NCBI GenBank assembly: GCA_016617785.1
Contig: JADILM010000004.1
Span: 868,001-932,000 of the forward strand
DNA from: Sporobolomyces roseus
Taxonomy: Eukaryota > Basidiomycota > Microbotryomycetes > Sporidiobolales > Sporidiobolaceae
Reading direction: 5' to 3'
DNA: 64,000 nt
Position 1 is the stretch's first letter. Every line of letters begins with the position of its first letter. Below the pieces are notes generated by a model. It ran no database searches. It saw only the letters and a list, made by a program, of their open reading frames with translations, and had not been told where the DNA came from. A program made the position numbers and the translations under genes. Positions 21,443-32,604 of this stretch are shown one piece after another.

Positions 21443-24400
21443 ATGTCTATTCAAGGTGAGCACTCCCTCGTTGTCCTCGACTGGCTCGTCATGATCAAGC
21501 TGAAACCTCAAGATTTATTGATCAACAGCGATTGATGTCGCCTCGGTGCACAGCTTGACGAGTGGACAAGTAGTCATCGATTTACAGACTGCTGGTGAGC
21601 TCCTCTGCCACTCTCGAACGCGTAGAGTCAAGTTGACAACCCCACTTTCATTTCGAAAATAGTGAAAGAGCTCGTAGAGAACGCGCTGGACGCTGGAGCT
21701 ACTTCAATAGGTACGCAAACGGTGTGAGCGCATCACGAGGAACGTAGCTGACAGCAGCAATCGACAGACGTCAAGTTCAAGGAACATGGAATCGATTCGA
21801 TTGAAGTTCAGGACAATGGCAAAGGGATTGATCAGGAAGACTGGGCTGGGATTGGTACGTCTAGGTCGTCTACTACTCAAGTACAGAGCTGATAACGCCG
21901 AGATGACAGCCTTGAAGCACCACACCTCAAAATTAGCTTCTTTTGCCGATCTGGCTCAAGTTTCGACTCTTGGTTTCCGAGGCGAAGCACTCTCTTCCCT
22001 CTGCGGTACCGCCAACCTTTCACTCATCACCTCGACCGTATCGACTGCACCCGCTGGTACATCACTCACTTTCTCTCGCAACGGAGAATGCATCGTAGGA
22101 GGAAAAGTTGCTCGTTCGAAAGGTACAACGATCAAGGTTGAGAAGCTATTCGAGTCGCTACCAGTCAGGAGGAAAGAACTGATCAAGAATGCTAAGAGGG
22201 AGTTTGGGAAAGCACTCGAATTGCTGCAAGCTTACGCTCTCATCTCAACGGGAGTCAGATTCGAAGTAAAGAACACGACGAAGAAGTGAGCCCTCGATCT
22301 CTCGTCTCTGCTCAAATGTCCAGTGAGGTGCTCACCGTTGCTATCCATCTAGCAAAACCATGACACACCTACAATCTCCCGCTTCTGCCTCTCTGAGATC
22401 CAACTTCTCTTCGGTCTTCGCTCCCAAATCGCTTCAAACTATGACAGAGCTCGATCTTACGCTCGAAGTAGCTGCAGACAAGAGTGTGTTGCGTTGGACA
22501 GAGGGTTCTGCCGAGTGAGCTTTCCCTCGTCCTTTTCCCTCGTCGTTTCGGTCGGAACTGATCCTGAGTGCTTTCAAATAGCGCGACAACGGAAGTCAAA
22601 GTCAAAGGGTTGATCTCGAAACCTACTGCTGGGAACGGTCGAACATCGGGAAATCGACAATTCTTCTACATCAATGGTCGACCTTTTCATCCTACCAAAG
22701 TGCGTGACGAAGTCGCTCCATCACTTTTGTCTCAGCTGATTCTGCGGATCCACGTCTTGCACAGATCGCGAAAGCTGTCAACGAAGTCTACAAGTCATTC
22801 GTCAACGGCTCGTTTCCGACGGTCGTTGCAGATTTTCAGCTCGCTACCGGTAAGTACCTCGCTCTCCTTCCCTAAACTATCTATCCTGATTTCATACTGC
22901 TCCATAGACGCCTACGATGTCAACGTCAGTCCGGACAAACGTACAATCTTCCTTCACAGCGAGGGGAATCTCATCTCTGCTCTCAAGGTAAGCTCACGCT
23001 TCATCGAATCTATCTGCTTTTCGACTCACGTCTTGCTTGTACAGGTCGCTCTCACCGAATCTTTCCAGCCTTCACAGTCGACTTTCGAGATGACCCAAAT
23101 CGGCGAAAAGGACAAGTCGAAAGGAGAATCGCGGGAGAAGAGCAGTCGACCTTCGAGCGAAGCCGACCTTGACGCAGATGCCAGCATGGAGAAGGAGAGA
23201 CCGAGTAAACGACGAAGGCTCGGGACGGCTGGACAGGAGGAACAAGGAGAGGAAATCGATGGGCCAGCAGATCAGTCAACACAGCAAGCTAGAGATGCGA
23301 TCCTCGACGACTCGATGGATGTCGAGGTAGACGCCGGTCTCTTCGCAGCTCGAGATCCCTCACAAGATTTCAATCTACCTCCAGAGTTTCAGGCTACAAC
23401 CGACGATGCTGAACAATCTTTCGAACTCCCTACTCCACCTTCTCCAATCCGAAGAGCAGTCTCAACTGGCAATACATCCTCTCCACCTCCTCAGTCTCGC
23501 GCCTCCTCTTCGTTCCCGCCGTCTCCAGTGCAAAATGGTCAGATCAATCCAATCCCCTCGACCTCTCAAACCTCTCCCGGAATCGACGAGGCGTCTCCTC
23601 AAGCCTCGACTTCCAAGGACCTACCTCTCTTCCGCTCTTCTCCCTCACCGACACCAGCTATCGACGACGAGCCAGTCGTTCCTCGATCCCCTTCTCGACC
23701 TCGACAACCTTCCCGTTCTCCCACTCCTCCTCCTCGGCAGCCTGTTGTGGCGAACAAGCTTCGACAGCCTCAATTGAACTTCGGCACGAGCTCCAGTAGC
23801 GACTTAAGCGAAGGAAAGAAAGATCGGAAAGGAAAGGGCAAAGAGAACGGGTTGAAGTCGATGCGAAACCTCCTTCAGAACTTTGTCAGACCTGGAGGAG
23901 CGGCACCAACACCACGAGGGAACGAATATGAAGACGATGGAGCTGGTGAAGAAGAGGAAGTGGATACACTGGAGTCGAGCGAAGACGAACGAGCACCGAT
24001 AGAGGAACCGAAATCGGAGACGAGGGAGCGAGGCGAGGTGGACGCGACGATGGATGAGTCGGAAGAGGATGAGCTACAAGAGACCGTCAATGAGCCGGGG
24101 GAGAAGCCGGAGGTTCGCGAGGTCGAGGATGATGAGGGAGACATCGAGATCGTCGAAGACAGCTTTCAAGCAGCATCACTTCAACCTGAACAGGACGACA
24201 AGGAGGACTCGGAAGACGAGCTCGAGATACTCGCTTCATCGTGCGCTTGCGTTCACGGATCGCCACTCGATGCAGCAGATGAATCGGAGAATCGCAAAGT
24301 CTCACGAGATTCTTCACCACCTCCAATACAGTTCGACCTACCCTTCGGAGCAGCACCTGCTGAAATCGCCGGTACCTTCGTCGCGGCTGACACGACGCTC

Positions 24401-25580
24401 GATTTCGACATGGCCTCCCTCGAAGCGATTTGGTCGAGTCCATCATTGTCAAAAGACGAAGCAGCAGATGAGGCAAGGCCCGAGGAAGCTTTCGAGATTG
24501 AAGGGGCTGGCATAGGGGAAGCGGATGACGCTGCTGCCGCGACACTTTCTCGAGTCGTTTCGAAGGAGGATTTCGAAGCGATGGAGATTGTCGGTCAATT
24601 CAACCTCGGGTTCATTATTGCTCGTCGCAAGGTCAGCAACAATGACGAAGCGACTGGAGATTTGCACGACGACCTGTTCATCATCGATCAACACGCTTCA
24701 GACGAAAAGTACAATTTCGAGAAACTTCAAGCAGAGACCATCATCCAATCTCAACGACTACTAGCGTAAGTCCTCCTTGCGACGTTTCCCACTATCGCCA
24801 GCTTATTGACAACTTGCGAACGTTACAGACCTCGAGTTCTAAATCTCCCTTCACACGACGAAATCACAGCTATCGAACATCTAGACCTCCTCCGCTTGAA
24901 CGGATACGACGTCGTAGTAGATGAAGATGCAGACGTAGGAGAACGAGTCAAGCTTCTCGCGCAACCGGTCAGCAACAAGACAGTCTTTGATATCGCAGGT
25001 GAGCTTTTCCTCCTCTCTTCTGTCGCAAAACTACAAGCTAAGTCGTCTAGCTCGTTCCTTTTCACCAGACTTTGAGGAGCTGCTCGATCTCATCGGCAAT
25101 CGGGCTGGGAATGAGGTCGTGAGACCTTCGAAGACGAGAAAGATGTTTGCGAGTCGAGCTTGTCGGAAATCAGTCATGATCGGAAAAGCTCTCAGTTCGA
25201 AACAGATGTCATCGGTGCGTTCAGCTCTCGTTACATCAGCTCGAATTCGATTGAGCTGATCCATTCCCCATCTGAATGCAGATCGTTCAACACATGGGCG
25301 GGATGGATCAACCTTGGGTGAGTACCTCCTACGTCTCCGTCGATCTCTCTTTGCTTACCTCGACTTCTGCGTCTTCAGGCTTGTCCTCATGGACGTCCAA
25401 CAATGCGATGGGTGAGCATTTGGCTAGTCTGTGCCTATAGTTCCGAAGCTGACCCGGTTCCGTCCTCCTCAGCTTGCTACTCTAGGTGTACTCCCCGCTG
25501 TCGACAAGCGTGCGAATTTGTCTTCGATCTTGAAAGCTTACGAGCTCGAGGAAAACTACGATACTGTTACGACTAATTAG
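21443..25580 (+). CDS. PMS1: DNA mismatch repair endonuclease PMS1 (MutL-alpha subunit)
   Basis: PMS1 pairs with MLH1 and nicks the error-containing strand. N-terminal GHKL ATPase: [36 protein letters not shown] (motif I with catalytic Glu and Asn), EVQDNGKGI (motif II), KHHTSKL and [12 protein letters not shown] (motif III). The transducer region includes [13 protein letters not shown] and [15 protein letters not shown] long acidic disordered linker of about 450 residues follows. The C-terminal endonuclease motif [12 protein letters not shown] matches DQHA-x2-E-x4-E exactly, and ACRKSVMIG and [10 protein letters not shown] supply the remaining metal-site blocks, so nuclease activity should be retained. 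The start at 21443 gives MSIQ, split by an intron after 13 nt. The stop is TAG at 25578. About twelve exons; a very confident orthologue. Confidence 0.95.
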
Positions 25581-25712
25581 TGTTTTGTTGTTGTACTCCG
25601 CTTCTCTCGTTCAAATCGCATTCTCGTTTGCACTCGCGTCGAAGTCCTATTAGAGTGAGAGAAGCTAAACGAGAGAAAGATTTGCACAACGACAATACGG
25701 CACAAACAAAAG

Positions 25713-25744
25713 TGAAAAACTGAAAAACTGAAAAACTGAAAAAC
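25713..25744. repeat. Four tandem copies of an 8-bp unit
   Basis: TGAAAAAC occurs four times head to tail, without mismatch, in the convergent 3' region between PMS1 and the J-domain gene. It is outside any coding region I can support. It is probably a simple microsatellite. Confidence 0.9.
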
Positions 25745-25876
25745 GAGCGAGGAGAGAAACTGCGTGTAAAGAGGGTGACAACGAACAGACTAGGGAAAAG
25801 GGTATGAGAGAAGAAGATCAAGAAGATTTGGGTATAAGTTGACGAGGCGTCGTTGAAGGGAGTGGGAAACAGGTTC

Positions 25877-27610
25877 TCAAGGCGGACTGGGTCGATCAGG
25901 TTCCTCTTGTGTCGGCGGATCCTGCGTTGACGCTGAAGTTGAGGAGGACTTGTTCGCTGTAGCGTCTTCTCCATCTTCCCAATTGCCTCTCGGACTGCTA
26001 GTCCCTCCAGTCCATCTCTCAGCTTTCTCCAACACCCGACAAGTCAAGACCAACATCCCTTTTGTCCGGACTCCCAAGATCCCCCTACTCTCCAACTGAC
26101 CACCTTTCCCCATTCCCCCGTCTCCTCCTTCGCTCGCACTCGAATAGCTGGCTTGAGCCGAAGTTGACGTCGAAGTATCTTCCCTCATCGCTTTGTCGAG
26201 AATTAGAGGAACCTCGACCATACACCTCGCAAGCTCCATCGTGAGCCGCAGACGCCCATAGAGATCGAAGTAGCTGAGTCGGCGAAGTGAGATCTGGATC
26301 TCGTACATCCTAATCAGACTGAATTTGAGGAGTAGAGCGTACTTCTGTCCAGCTGCTCGATAATCCCGGTCCGATCAGTACACATGATACTCATGTGAGA
26401 TAGAACAGAGGTTCACGAACCGAGTAGTACTTCTCGAGCTCTCCTGAAAGCGGATTCGAGATTATCTATCGCGTCTTCTCCTAAATTGAGTCCAGGCGAT
26501 CCTTCGTTCAATGCAGCTGTGGGTACGAGAGTTTATCAACACTATTCAATGAATCTGGCTGGTGAAGCGATTCTTTGACTCACTGACAAACACTCGAATC
26601 ATTTCGAAATCACCATGCAAGAATTCGTTGATCACGCTTCTTAGTACTCCATTCAACGTTTCATCCGCCGTCGTAGGGTCCACAGGTGTAGTCGGTCCAC
26701 CTGTACAGAAACCGCCTCGCTTCACAATGTCAGCAACGATGAGTCGCTACCGTCAAGCCGAGATTCTCAACGCACCCGTTTCGAAAGATCTCATTCCTCC
26801 TAAATCATAGATTCGACGTGAAGCAGGTTTGCTCAGTGTCTCGTAAGCGTAAGATAATCGTTGGAAAGCGGTAGTCGAAGGTGGGTAATGAGGAAGTTTG
26901 CTGTTTTTGCGAAAGGAGGGAGGTCAATCGTTAGCGATCAACACTTGGACTAAACCTTCTCCAGTTCTCCTTCATAGCTGTGGATCGGATGAGTGCGACA
27001 AGATGATGTGGACTCACTCTGGGTGACAGATTCTACTCCTCCCCAGGAATCCTCTCCTGATTTCCTCACTTTTAGCTTTCCTCGTAACTCCCAAAATCAA
27101 ATACAGCTCATCCGTCCCATTGATACTATCGACCAGATCCTCTGCTTCCCCTCTCCCATTCGCCGTTGAACCAGATGTGCTGGTTGAACTATTCGATGAT
27201 TGCGGTGCAGCGGATGAAGGGGAAGAAGGAGTTCCGAATTTCGATGAAGCGTTGTAGCTCGGTAACCTGGCTTTCGAAGAGCTTTGTCGAGAGAGTCGCT
27301 TTGCTGATGGAGAAGTCGTTGAATGAGAGTGGGAACCGGATGAAGGGGACGAGGAAGATAGGGGTTTGATGTTTTCTTTCCCCTCTGACTGGGTCGAACT
27401 GGTTGGATCTGGTCTCAGCACGTAGGAGGTAGCTATACAGCGTATCATACGAGAGTACAGAGGAGGGAGGGAAGAGAGCAAGTTCAGTCATTTCAGACTG
27501 AATTGATCAAGGGAAACAAAGGGTGCACAAGGAAGGGGAGACTGACCAGTAGAGAAAGCATAAGAAGCTCCTTGAGATGCTACTGCACTCGCGTAACTCA
27601 AGATTGCCAT
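25877..27610 (-). CDS. J-domain (DnaJ-type) co-chaperone with novel C-terminal region
   Basis: Exon 1 begins at 27610 (MAILSYASAVASQGASYAF). After a Ser-rich linker, the J domain occupies DELYLILGVTRKAKSEEIRR, then RSRICHPDKLPHY, then FQRLSYAYETLSKPASRRIY. The HPD triad that stimulates Hsp70 ATPase is intact, with an intron inside the Asp codon (CCA GA|C), so the triad is hidden unless that intron is spliced. Downstream, GGFCTGGPTTP and NGVLRSVINEFLHGDFEMI are followed by a helical region (AGQKYALLLKFSLIRMYEIQ, LRRLSYFDLYGRLRLTMELA) and a Ser/Thr/Pro/Glu-rich end. There is no G/F region or zinc finger, so it is a class C (type III) J protein. The C-terminal half matches no family I can name. 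Location and client are unknown. Confidence 0.75.
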
Positions 27611-28181
27611 CGACTCCACAAAGGGAGGATGGACGAGTGAAAGATGAAGCTGATTAGGAGCACTTTGGGTGGAATGTCTTCAGTGGGCCTGCTTGATTCG
27701 GTGTGGTCTGTGTTGGGCAGGGCGGTATATGGTGAAAGAGCGAGAGGAGTCGAAGAAGCGAAGAAGGGAGAAAGTTGCGAGAACGATTTCAACTTCAAAA
27801 GAATTCGCAAGTGGTCCACTGGTCCAGGACAGCATCCGATCAAACTTGGAGGCGATTTCGCTCATTTCGCGTTACTGATGCGCCAAGAGCTCTCTGGCGA
27901 TGAAGCAGGCTCAGCCGTGTGCGTCGTTCAAGTAGATTGCGGTCGTTCGAGGTTTCGCTTCTTTCGCTCGCGAGTCGAAACTGTGGCTCATTCTCTCTCG
28001 AGCAACATCACTCGACCTCTCCGACGCTCGCGAAGACGTCGATAGTGGTGACTCCGACAGTACAGACGGAACGAGTTTAGTAGGAACGGAATTTGCGGGT
28101 CGAACTTCTTACGAAGCGTAAGAACAAATCCGAGCAAAAGTGTGTACGAAACGATCAAGTCTAGTCTAGTTCGTCCAAACT
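27611..28181. other. Intergenic, promoter of J-domain gene
   Basis: A plus-strand frame at 27644-28045 (133 codons) crosses this stretch. It ends in an Arg-rich run and lacks any motif; I do not support it. The segment should contain the J-domain gene promoter and the 3' end of the GPI-type gene. Confidence 0.4.
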
Positions 28182-29107
28182 CTAGTACATAGCAACAAGT
28201 ACAGTTCCGAAAGCGAGAGCGATCGATCCAACCTTGACTCCAATCGACATAGCACCAGATCCCTCGTCGGAATTTGCGGCATTCGATCCACTTGCCTTGG
28301 GCGCATTCTGAGTCGCCGAAGCTGGGTTCCTAGGAGTATTGACGGAGGTGACTACGACTTGAGAAGCGGTCGAAGAACCCTCGGGGAGAAGACTTGCGGA
28401 TTCAGATCCAGATGCGGCGGGATCAAAGGACGATTCTCCTCCTTGTGCAGCACCGGTAACTTGAGCGGCGAGGGCGGACCAGGCAGGACTAGTATAGGAG
28501 TGTTAGTAAGATAGGAGAGGGAATATGGAAGAGACCGGCTCACTCCTTCGCGATATACGAGGAAACTTCAGGATTTTGATAAGCTGAGGAGAGAAGCGCC
28601 TGAGCTCCGATAGCTGCTCCAGACTGTAGATCGGAGATGTTCTACTTAGCCTGTCACAATCTCGCTCAGAAGAAGCCCGAACTTACGGGATCAATCGCGC
28701 CTTGCGAAAGTAGACTTTGAACAGCTGCAGCGTTGTTCGAGGTGAAAGCCGCAACTGCACTCGGTACTCCACTCGCTCCAGTATCCCCTACTCCTCCAAC
28801 TGCAGTAGTCATCGATCCACTCTCAACTCCAACTGCTGCCGTAGGTTCTCCTCCCGTTCCAACGAGAGAATCAGTTGCCGAAGTTCCTCCTCCGACAGCG
28901 GGATCAATGGGGGTCGACTCAACTCCTCCAGCTACGCCAGTAGGAGAACCAACGGCAGGGTCGACAACGGAAGAGACTCCTTCTCCTTGTGCTATGAGAG
29001 AAAGAGGGGAGGTCTGAGCGGGAATAGACGACGGGATTAGGAGGGGAGGACTGACCAGCTACGAGTGCAGAGAGGGTAAGGATAGAAGCGATAGTGAAAG
29101 AGCGCAT
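28182..29107 (-). CDS. Secreted, probably GPI-anchored Ser/Thr/Ala/Gly-rich protein
   Basis: The start at 29107 gives a classical signal peptide, MRSFTIASILTLSALVAG, interrupted by a GTCAGT intron just after the hydrophobic core. The mature part is low in charge and rich in Ser, Thr, Ala, Gly, Val and Pro (VVDPAVGSPTGVAGG, TDSLVGTGGEPTAAVG). It has one more ordered segment (SNNAAAVQSLLSQGAIDP, ALLSSAYQNPEVSSYIA, SPAWSALAAQVTGAAQGG). The C-terminus has a small-residue site near GSNAANSDEGSGAM followed by a hydrophobic tail, GVKVGSIALAFGTVLVAMY, ending at TAG 28182, as expected for GPI attachment. No enzyme motif is present. Inferred to be a cell-wall or surface mannoprotein. Four exons. The family was not recognised. 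Confidence 0.75.
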
Positions 29108-29118
29108 GATGTAATCTG

Positions 29119-29604
29119 TTGAAAAGGATGGTAGGGGAGAAGTGGGAGAAAAGAGGGAAAGAGGCAAAGAGAGGAAACGTCAGCGTTCGTCCGTCTGTCT
29201 ATGCTGCGAAAAAAGCGCTGAGAGACCATACTGAGAACGTTGTTCGTAGCTTGTCTGGCCGTCTCAACGTGTCGAAGGGAAACGGGCTTCAAGGAGAGAG
29301 CACACTTGCGTTCGCGATTGAGGTTACAGAGTTGCAAGAGAAGGGAGAGGTAAAGGACAGAATGGAGAAGGAAAGGCCTCTATACACCATCTCCGAGCGA
29401 TTCCGCGGTCTGTCTGTCGGCGTCGAATTCGAGAGAAGAGAGGAGAAGTCGGAGGAACTCGAGCTATCGAGGGCATTACATACCGCATTTGAGTACATCA
29501 GCGCTCTTGCTACGAAGTCGAAGGAGCTGTCGACAGAGACCAGCGAACCGAAGGAGAGGGGTCGTCCGAAAAAGTTAAGAAGGCAAGCTCAACGAAGCCT
29601 TTAG
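29119..29604 (+). CDS. Possible orphan ORF with AT-hook-like end
   Basis: This is a single-exon open frame of 161 codons starting 12 bp from the ATG of the divergent GPI-type gene, which makes a true start here awkward. The sequence is highly charged and locally helix-like (FERREEKSEELELSRALHTA, FEYISALATKSKELSTE) and ends in PKERGRPKKLRRQAQRSL, whose RGRPKK core resembles an AT-hook. It lacks recognisable introns and homologues I can name. It could be a real species-specific gene starting at a later Met, or antisense-open promoter DNA. I rate it as possible only. Confidence 0.3.
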   Translation: MKRMVGEKWEKRGKEAKRGNVSVRPSVYAAKKALRDHTENVVRSLSGRLNVSKGNGLQGESTLAFAIEVTELQEKGEVKDRMEKERPLYTISERFRGLSVGVEFERREEKSEELELSRALHTAFEYISALATKSKELSTETSEPKERGRPKKLRRQAQRSL

Positions 29605-30248
29605 AGCTTCTCCTGTGGTCCTACTTGCTTGTACTAAGCAGCACGTATCACAGCAGACCAGTTGGGTATATTCGAGGGTCGGAGGGGAGCGTTGATGAGC
29701 TGAGTTTGAAGCCGTTCCTCTCAACTACGAACACTTTTTGGCTTGACATGTGAAAACGCTCTCCTTATTTTTGATGCTCTGCAACTTGCACGTCTCGCCG
29801 CTTCGTCTTTCGACGCGGGCGTACTGAAGATAGCCCGGAGAATCGTCGAGGAGTGACAAGACAGCAGAAGACAAAGAGTGAAGCAAAAGCAAAACTCCCG
29901 CAGATCTGAGCTACGACCAACAACGATATCGCTTGCTCGTTCGGAAGAGAGACACTCTAAGGGAGTGGAGTGTAGTGATATCCCCAGTGTCTTGAGAAAC
30001 CTCATCATCATATAGTCCTTATTCAGGCAAGAGTAAGCGCTGTTTCAGCACTTTAGCCAGGGGAGGCTCGCATGCATTCTCCCTCTTCTTCCCCAGTCTC
30101 AAAAAAACCTCCCCGTCAAGTTTTTACCGTCGATCAAATTCATGACGGGGGTTTGAAACTTGAAAAATTGCGATTTCGTCTCTCTTGTCCTGCCAACTCA
30201 GCCCGACCTCTTCTCTTCTTTCACCTATCCAAGCTAGACGTTCCAAGA
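29605..30248. other. Intergenic upstream of the aquaporin
   Basis: A frame in phase with the aquaporin ATG extends upstream to an ATG at 30072, so the protein could be 59 residues longer. Its sequence is uninformative and I place the start at 30249. The remainder shows no gene. Confidence 0.4.
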
Positions 30249-32222
30249 ATGTCAGAACTACCTACTCATGTCGACAACAAGCACAGAACAGATGTTACAG
30301 TCCCATCTCACCACCGGGGAGGAACATATTTGAGGAAGCACTTGGGAGTAGGAGCGCACAAGGGAGATAGGAATGCACAGAGGTTGCTCAAGTCCCGTAA
30401 GCTCTATCCCTTCAGTGAAGAGAAAGGAGGGAAGGAAGGGAAGGGATGAAAATTAATCTTTCTCTCTATTTCCGATCAATCTTGCAGATGCGATCGCTTT
30501 CCTGGGAGAATTCGTTGGAACTACCTTGTTCTGCTTCTTTGCGTTCTCTGGAACAACTGTAGCTTCATTGCCGGCGACCTCAGTAACAGATTCAGGAGCG
30601 ACTTCAACGCAAGGAGCCGTTCAACCTTCTCCGAATACTTCGTCTCGTGAGTCTTCCCTAATTTTGTCTGACTTCCTGGGATCTCTTGATCGGCTCTACT
30701 TGTGCGGGATACTGACTATATCTCGCACACAGTGTTATATGTCGCTCTCTCTTTCGGTTTCTCTTTGGCTGTCAACATTCAAATCTTTGCTGGAGTTTCT
30801 GGAGGTGTTTTCAACCCTGCGATCAGTTTCGGATTAGCTTTGATCGGCGCTCACACTCCCGTACGAGCTATCATCCTTACGACTGGTGAGCCTTTCTCAG
30901 TCCCTTCTCTACTACTCAAGTTCGCCCGCTGACAGGGACAATTCTTCTGAAAAAACAGCACAAGTTCTCGGAAGTATCGCTGGTGCAGCTATTACCTCTG
31001 CTCTTCTCCCTGGGTGAGCACACAGTCCTTCTATACGAGAGATTGGCGGATGAGCTGACAAGACTCGAAACGATTCAGTCCTCTCAACGTTCGTACAACA
31101 CTCGTCGCCGGTACTTCGGTCGTTCGAGGTCTCTTCATCGAGATGTGAGTCTCGCTTCTGCTCCTTTGTCAACCCTTATCGACTATTACTGACTCGATTT
31201 CTTCGACAGGTTCCTCACCGCGATTCTCATGTTGACTGTGTAAGCATTCTTTTGGGCGATTCGAACGCATTTCGCGATGACTGACAAATCGCTTTTGCAA
31301 ATAGTCTTGTCCTGACGGTCGAGCAATCCGCTATCGGAGCCAAGAGTGCTGGGGCATCCGTGGCTCCGGTAGCTATAGGTCTGGCACTCTTCCTTGCGGA
31401 GTTAGTCGGAGTCTTCTACGTAAGCTCAATACGCATCGTCTCTCCTCTCCCCTCCTTTGCATCCGGAAGGGCTGACACTCTTGCCTTCGATAGACTGGAG
31501 GATCGCTCAACCCTGCGCGTTCAATCGGACCTGATATCGTCATTGGTACTTTCGATTTCTATCACTGGATCTACTGGCTCGGTCCTGCTATGGGTCAGTT
31601 TCCCCTCATCTTCACACCAAAGATTCGAGATTGACAAGATCCGCTTCGAGTCACGCAGGTGCAGCGCTTGCCGTCGTCTTCTGGAAAGGTATTCAATGGA
31701 TTCACTTCGAGTTGGGACCTCGAACAGGAGTGAGTTCTTTTACCTGCCCTGAATACGCCGGACGCTTCACTGACGCCGTTCGACCTTAATGTGTAGGGTA
31801 CCCCCGACGCCTCGAAAATGCTCCTCGAGAACCCCGACGAGAAGGAGCACGCTGGAGGCGACATCAACGGTCAAGGCTCGACTCCAAATGACGGTAACGG
31901 TCTCGAGCGCGTTACGAGTGATACTGCTTCGATCTCTTCAGTCATCATGGACCCGCAACCTGTCGACCGAATGTCGCAGCTGGAACAATCGAACCATCGC
32001 ATCGAAGCGATGTTACAAAACCTCATGAACGGTGGTGGATCTCCTCTCAGCACGATTGGATCTTCAACTGCCGCAGGGAGCATCACGAGCCCAAACCAGA
32101 GGAAGTTTTCAACGGAACAAACTCATCATGAGGATAGTCTTCACGGACAAGATCATGTTCAACCTGTCGCTAGCAGAGGTAGTCAATACTCGGCTCACCA
32201 GCAAACTTTCGGACACAACTAA
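30249..32222 (+). CDS. Aquaporin / MIP-family channel
   Basis: About nine exons encode six spans with two NPA half-helices: [14 protein letters not shown] after span 2 and [14 protein letters not shown] after span 5. The Arg following the second NPA is the conserved selectivity-filter residue. Span 1 is [20 protein letters not shown]. The loop after SLNPARS has GP rather than the Asp pattern of glycerol facilitators (FNPAR with D), so a water-selective (orthodox) aquaporin is more likely; this is inference from family knowledge. Both termini are unusually long: about 65 hydrophilic residues before span 1 and about 140 after span 6, the latter Ser/Gln/His-rich ([18 protein letters not shown]) and ending QQTFGHN before TAA at 32220. 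These tails could carry gating phosphosites. Confidence 0.9.
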
Positions 32223-32604
32223 GTATCCTAGACTCTCAATCTCTCATCGCATAACTACCTTTCTCCCATCGTTCTCAAATTTCGAATGTTCATACCTCGC
32301 AAACCTCGACCCTCCCTCTCCCTCTCGCTTCCGAACATAAACTCTTATCTAACGTATATATATACTTCCTACCCTAATTCACTCCCTTCTACCATACCTG
32401 TATCCACTCCTTTTTTCTTTTTAGCTTTTTTTTCTTTTTCGAGTTCTTGCAAAGGAAACCCAATTTGTTCGACTCTCCTTTCCCCAGAAGACCCGAGAGG
32501 CACGAGACAACTGCGAATGCATTGAATGGATATTGTTACAGTCTATTCTTGTGGTCGTCGTCGCTACGAGATTCTTCTGCGAATACTTATCTTCGTCTCG
32601 AATT
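32223..32604. terminator. Convergent 3' regions of aquaporin and EMC7
   Basis: An alternating ATATATATA run lies at about 32356-32364 and dense T tracts occur at about 32410-32440, consistent with transcription end/polyadenylation signals for the two tail-to-tail genes. No coding frame is supported. Confidence 0.4.

Noticed and set aside
27644..28045. 133-codon plus-strand ORF between the J-domain and GPI-type genes
   Set aside because: No motif, no splice partners, Arg-rich end; located in the expected promoter.
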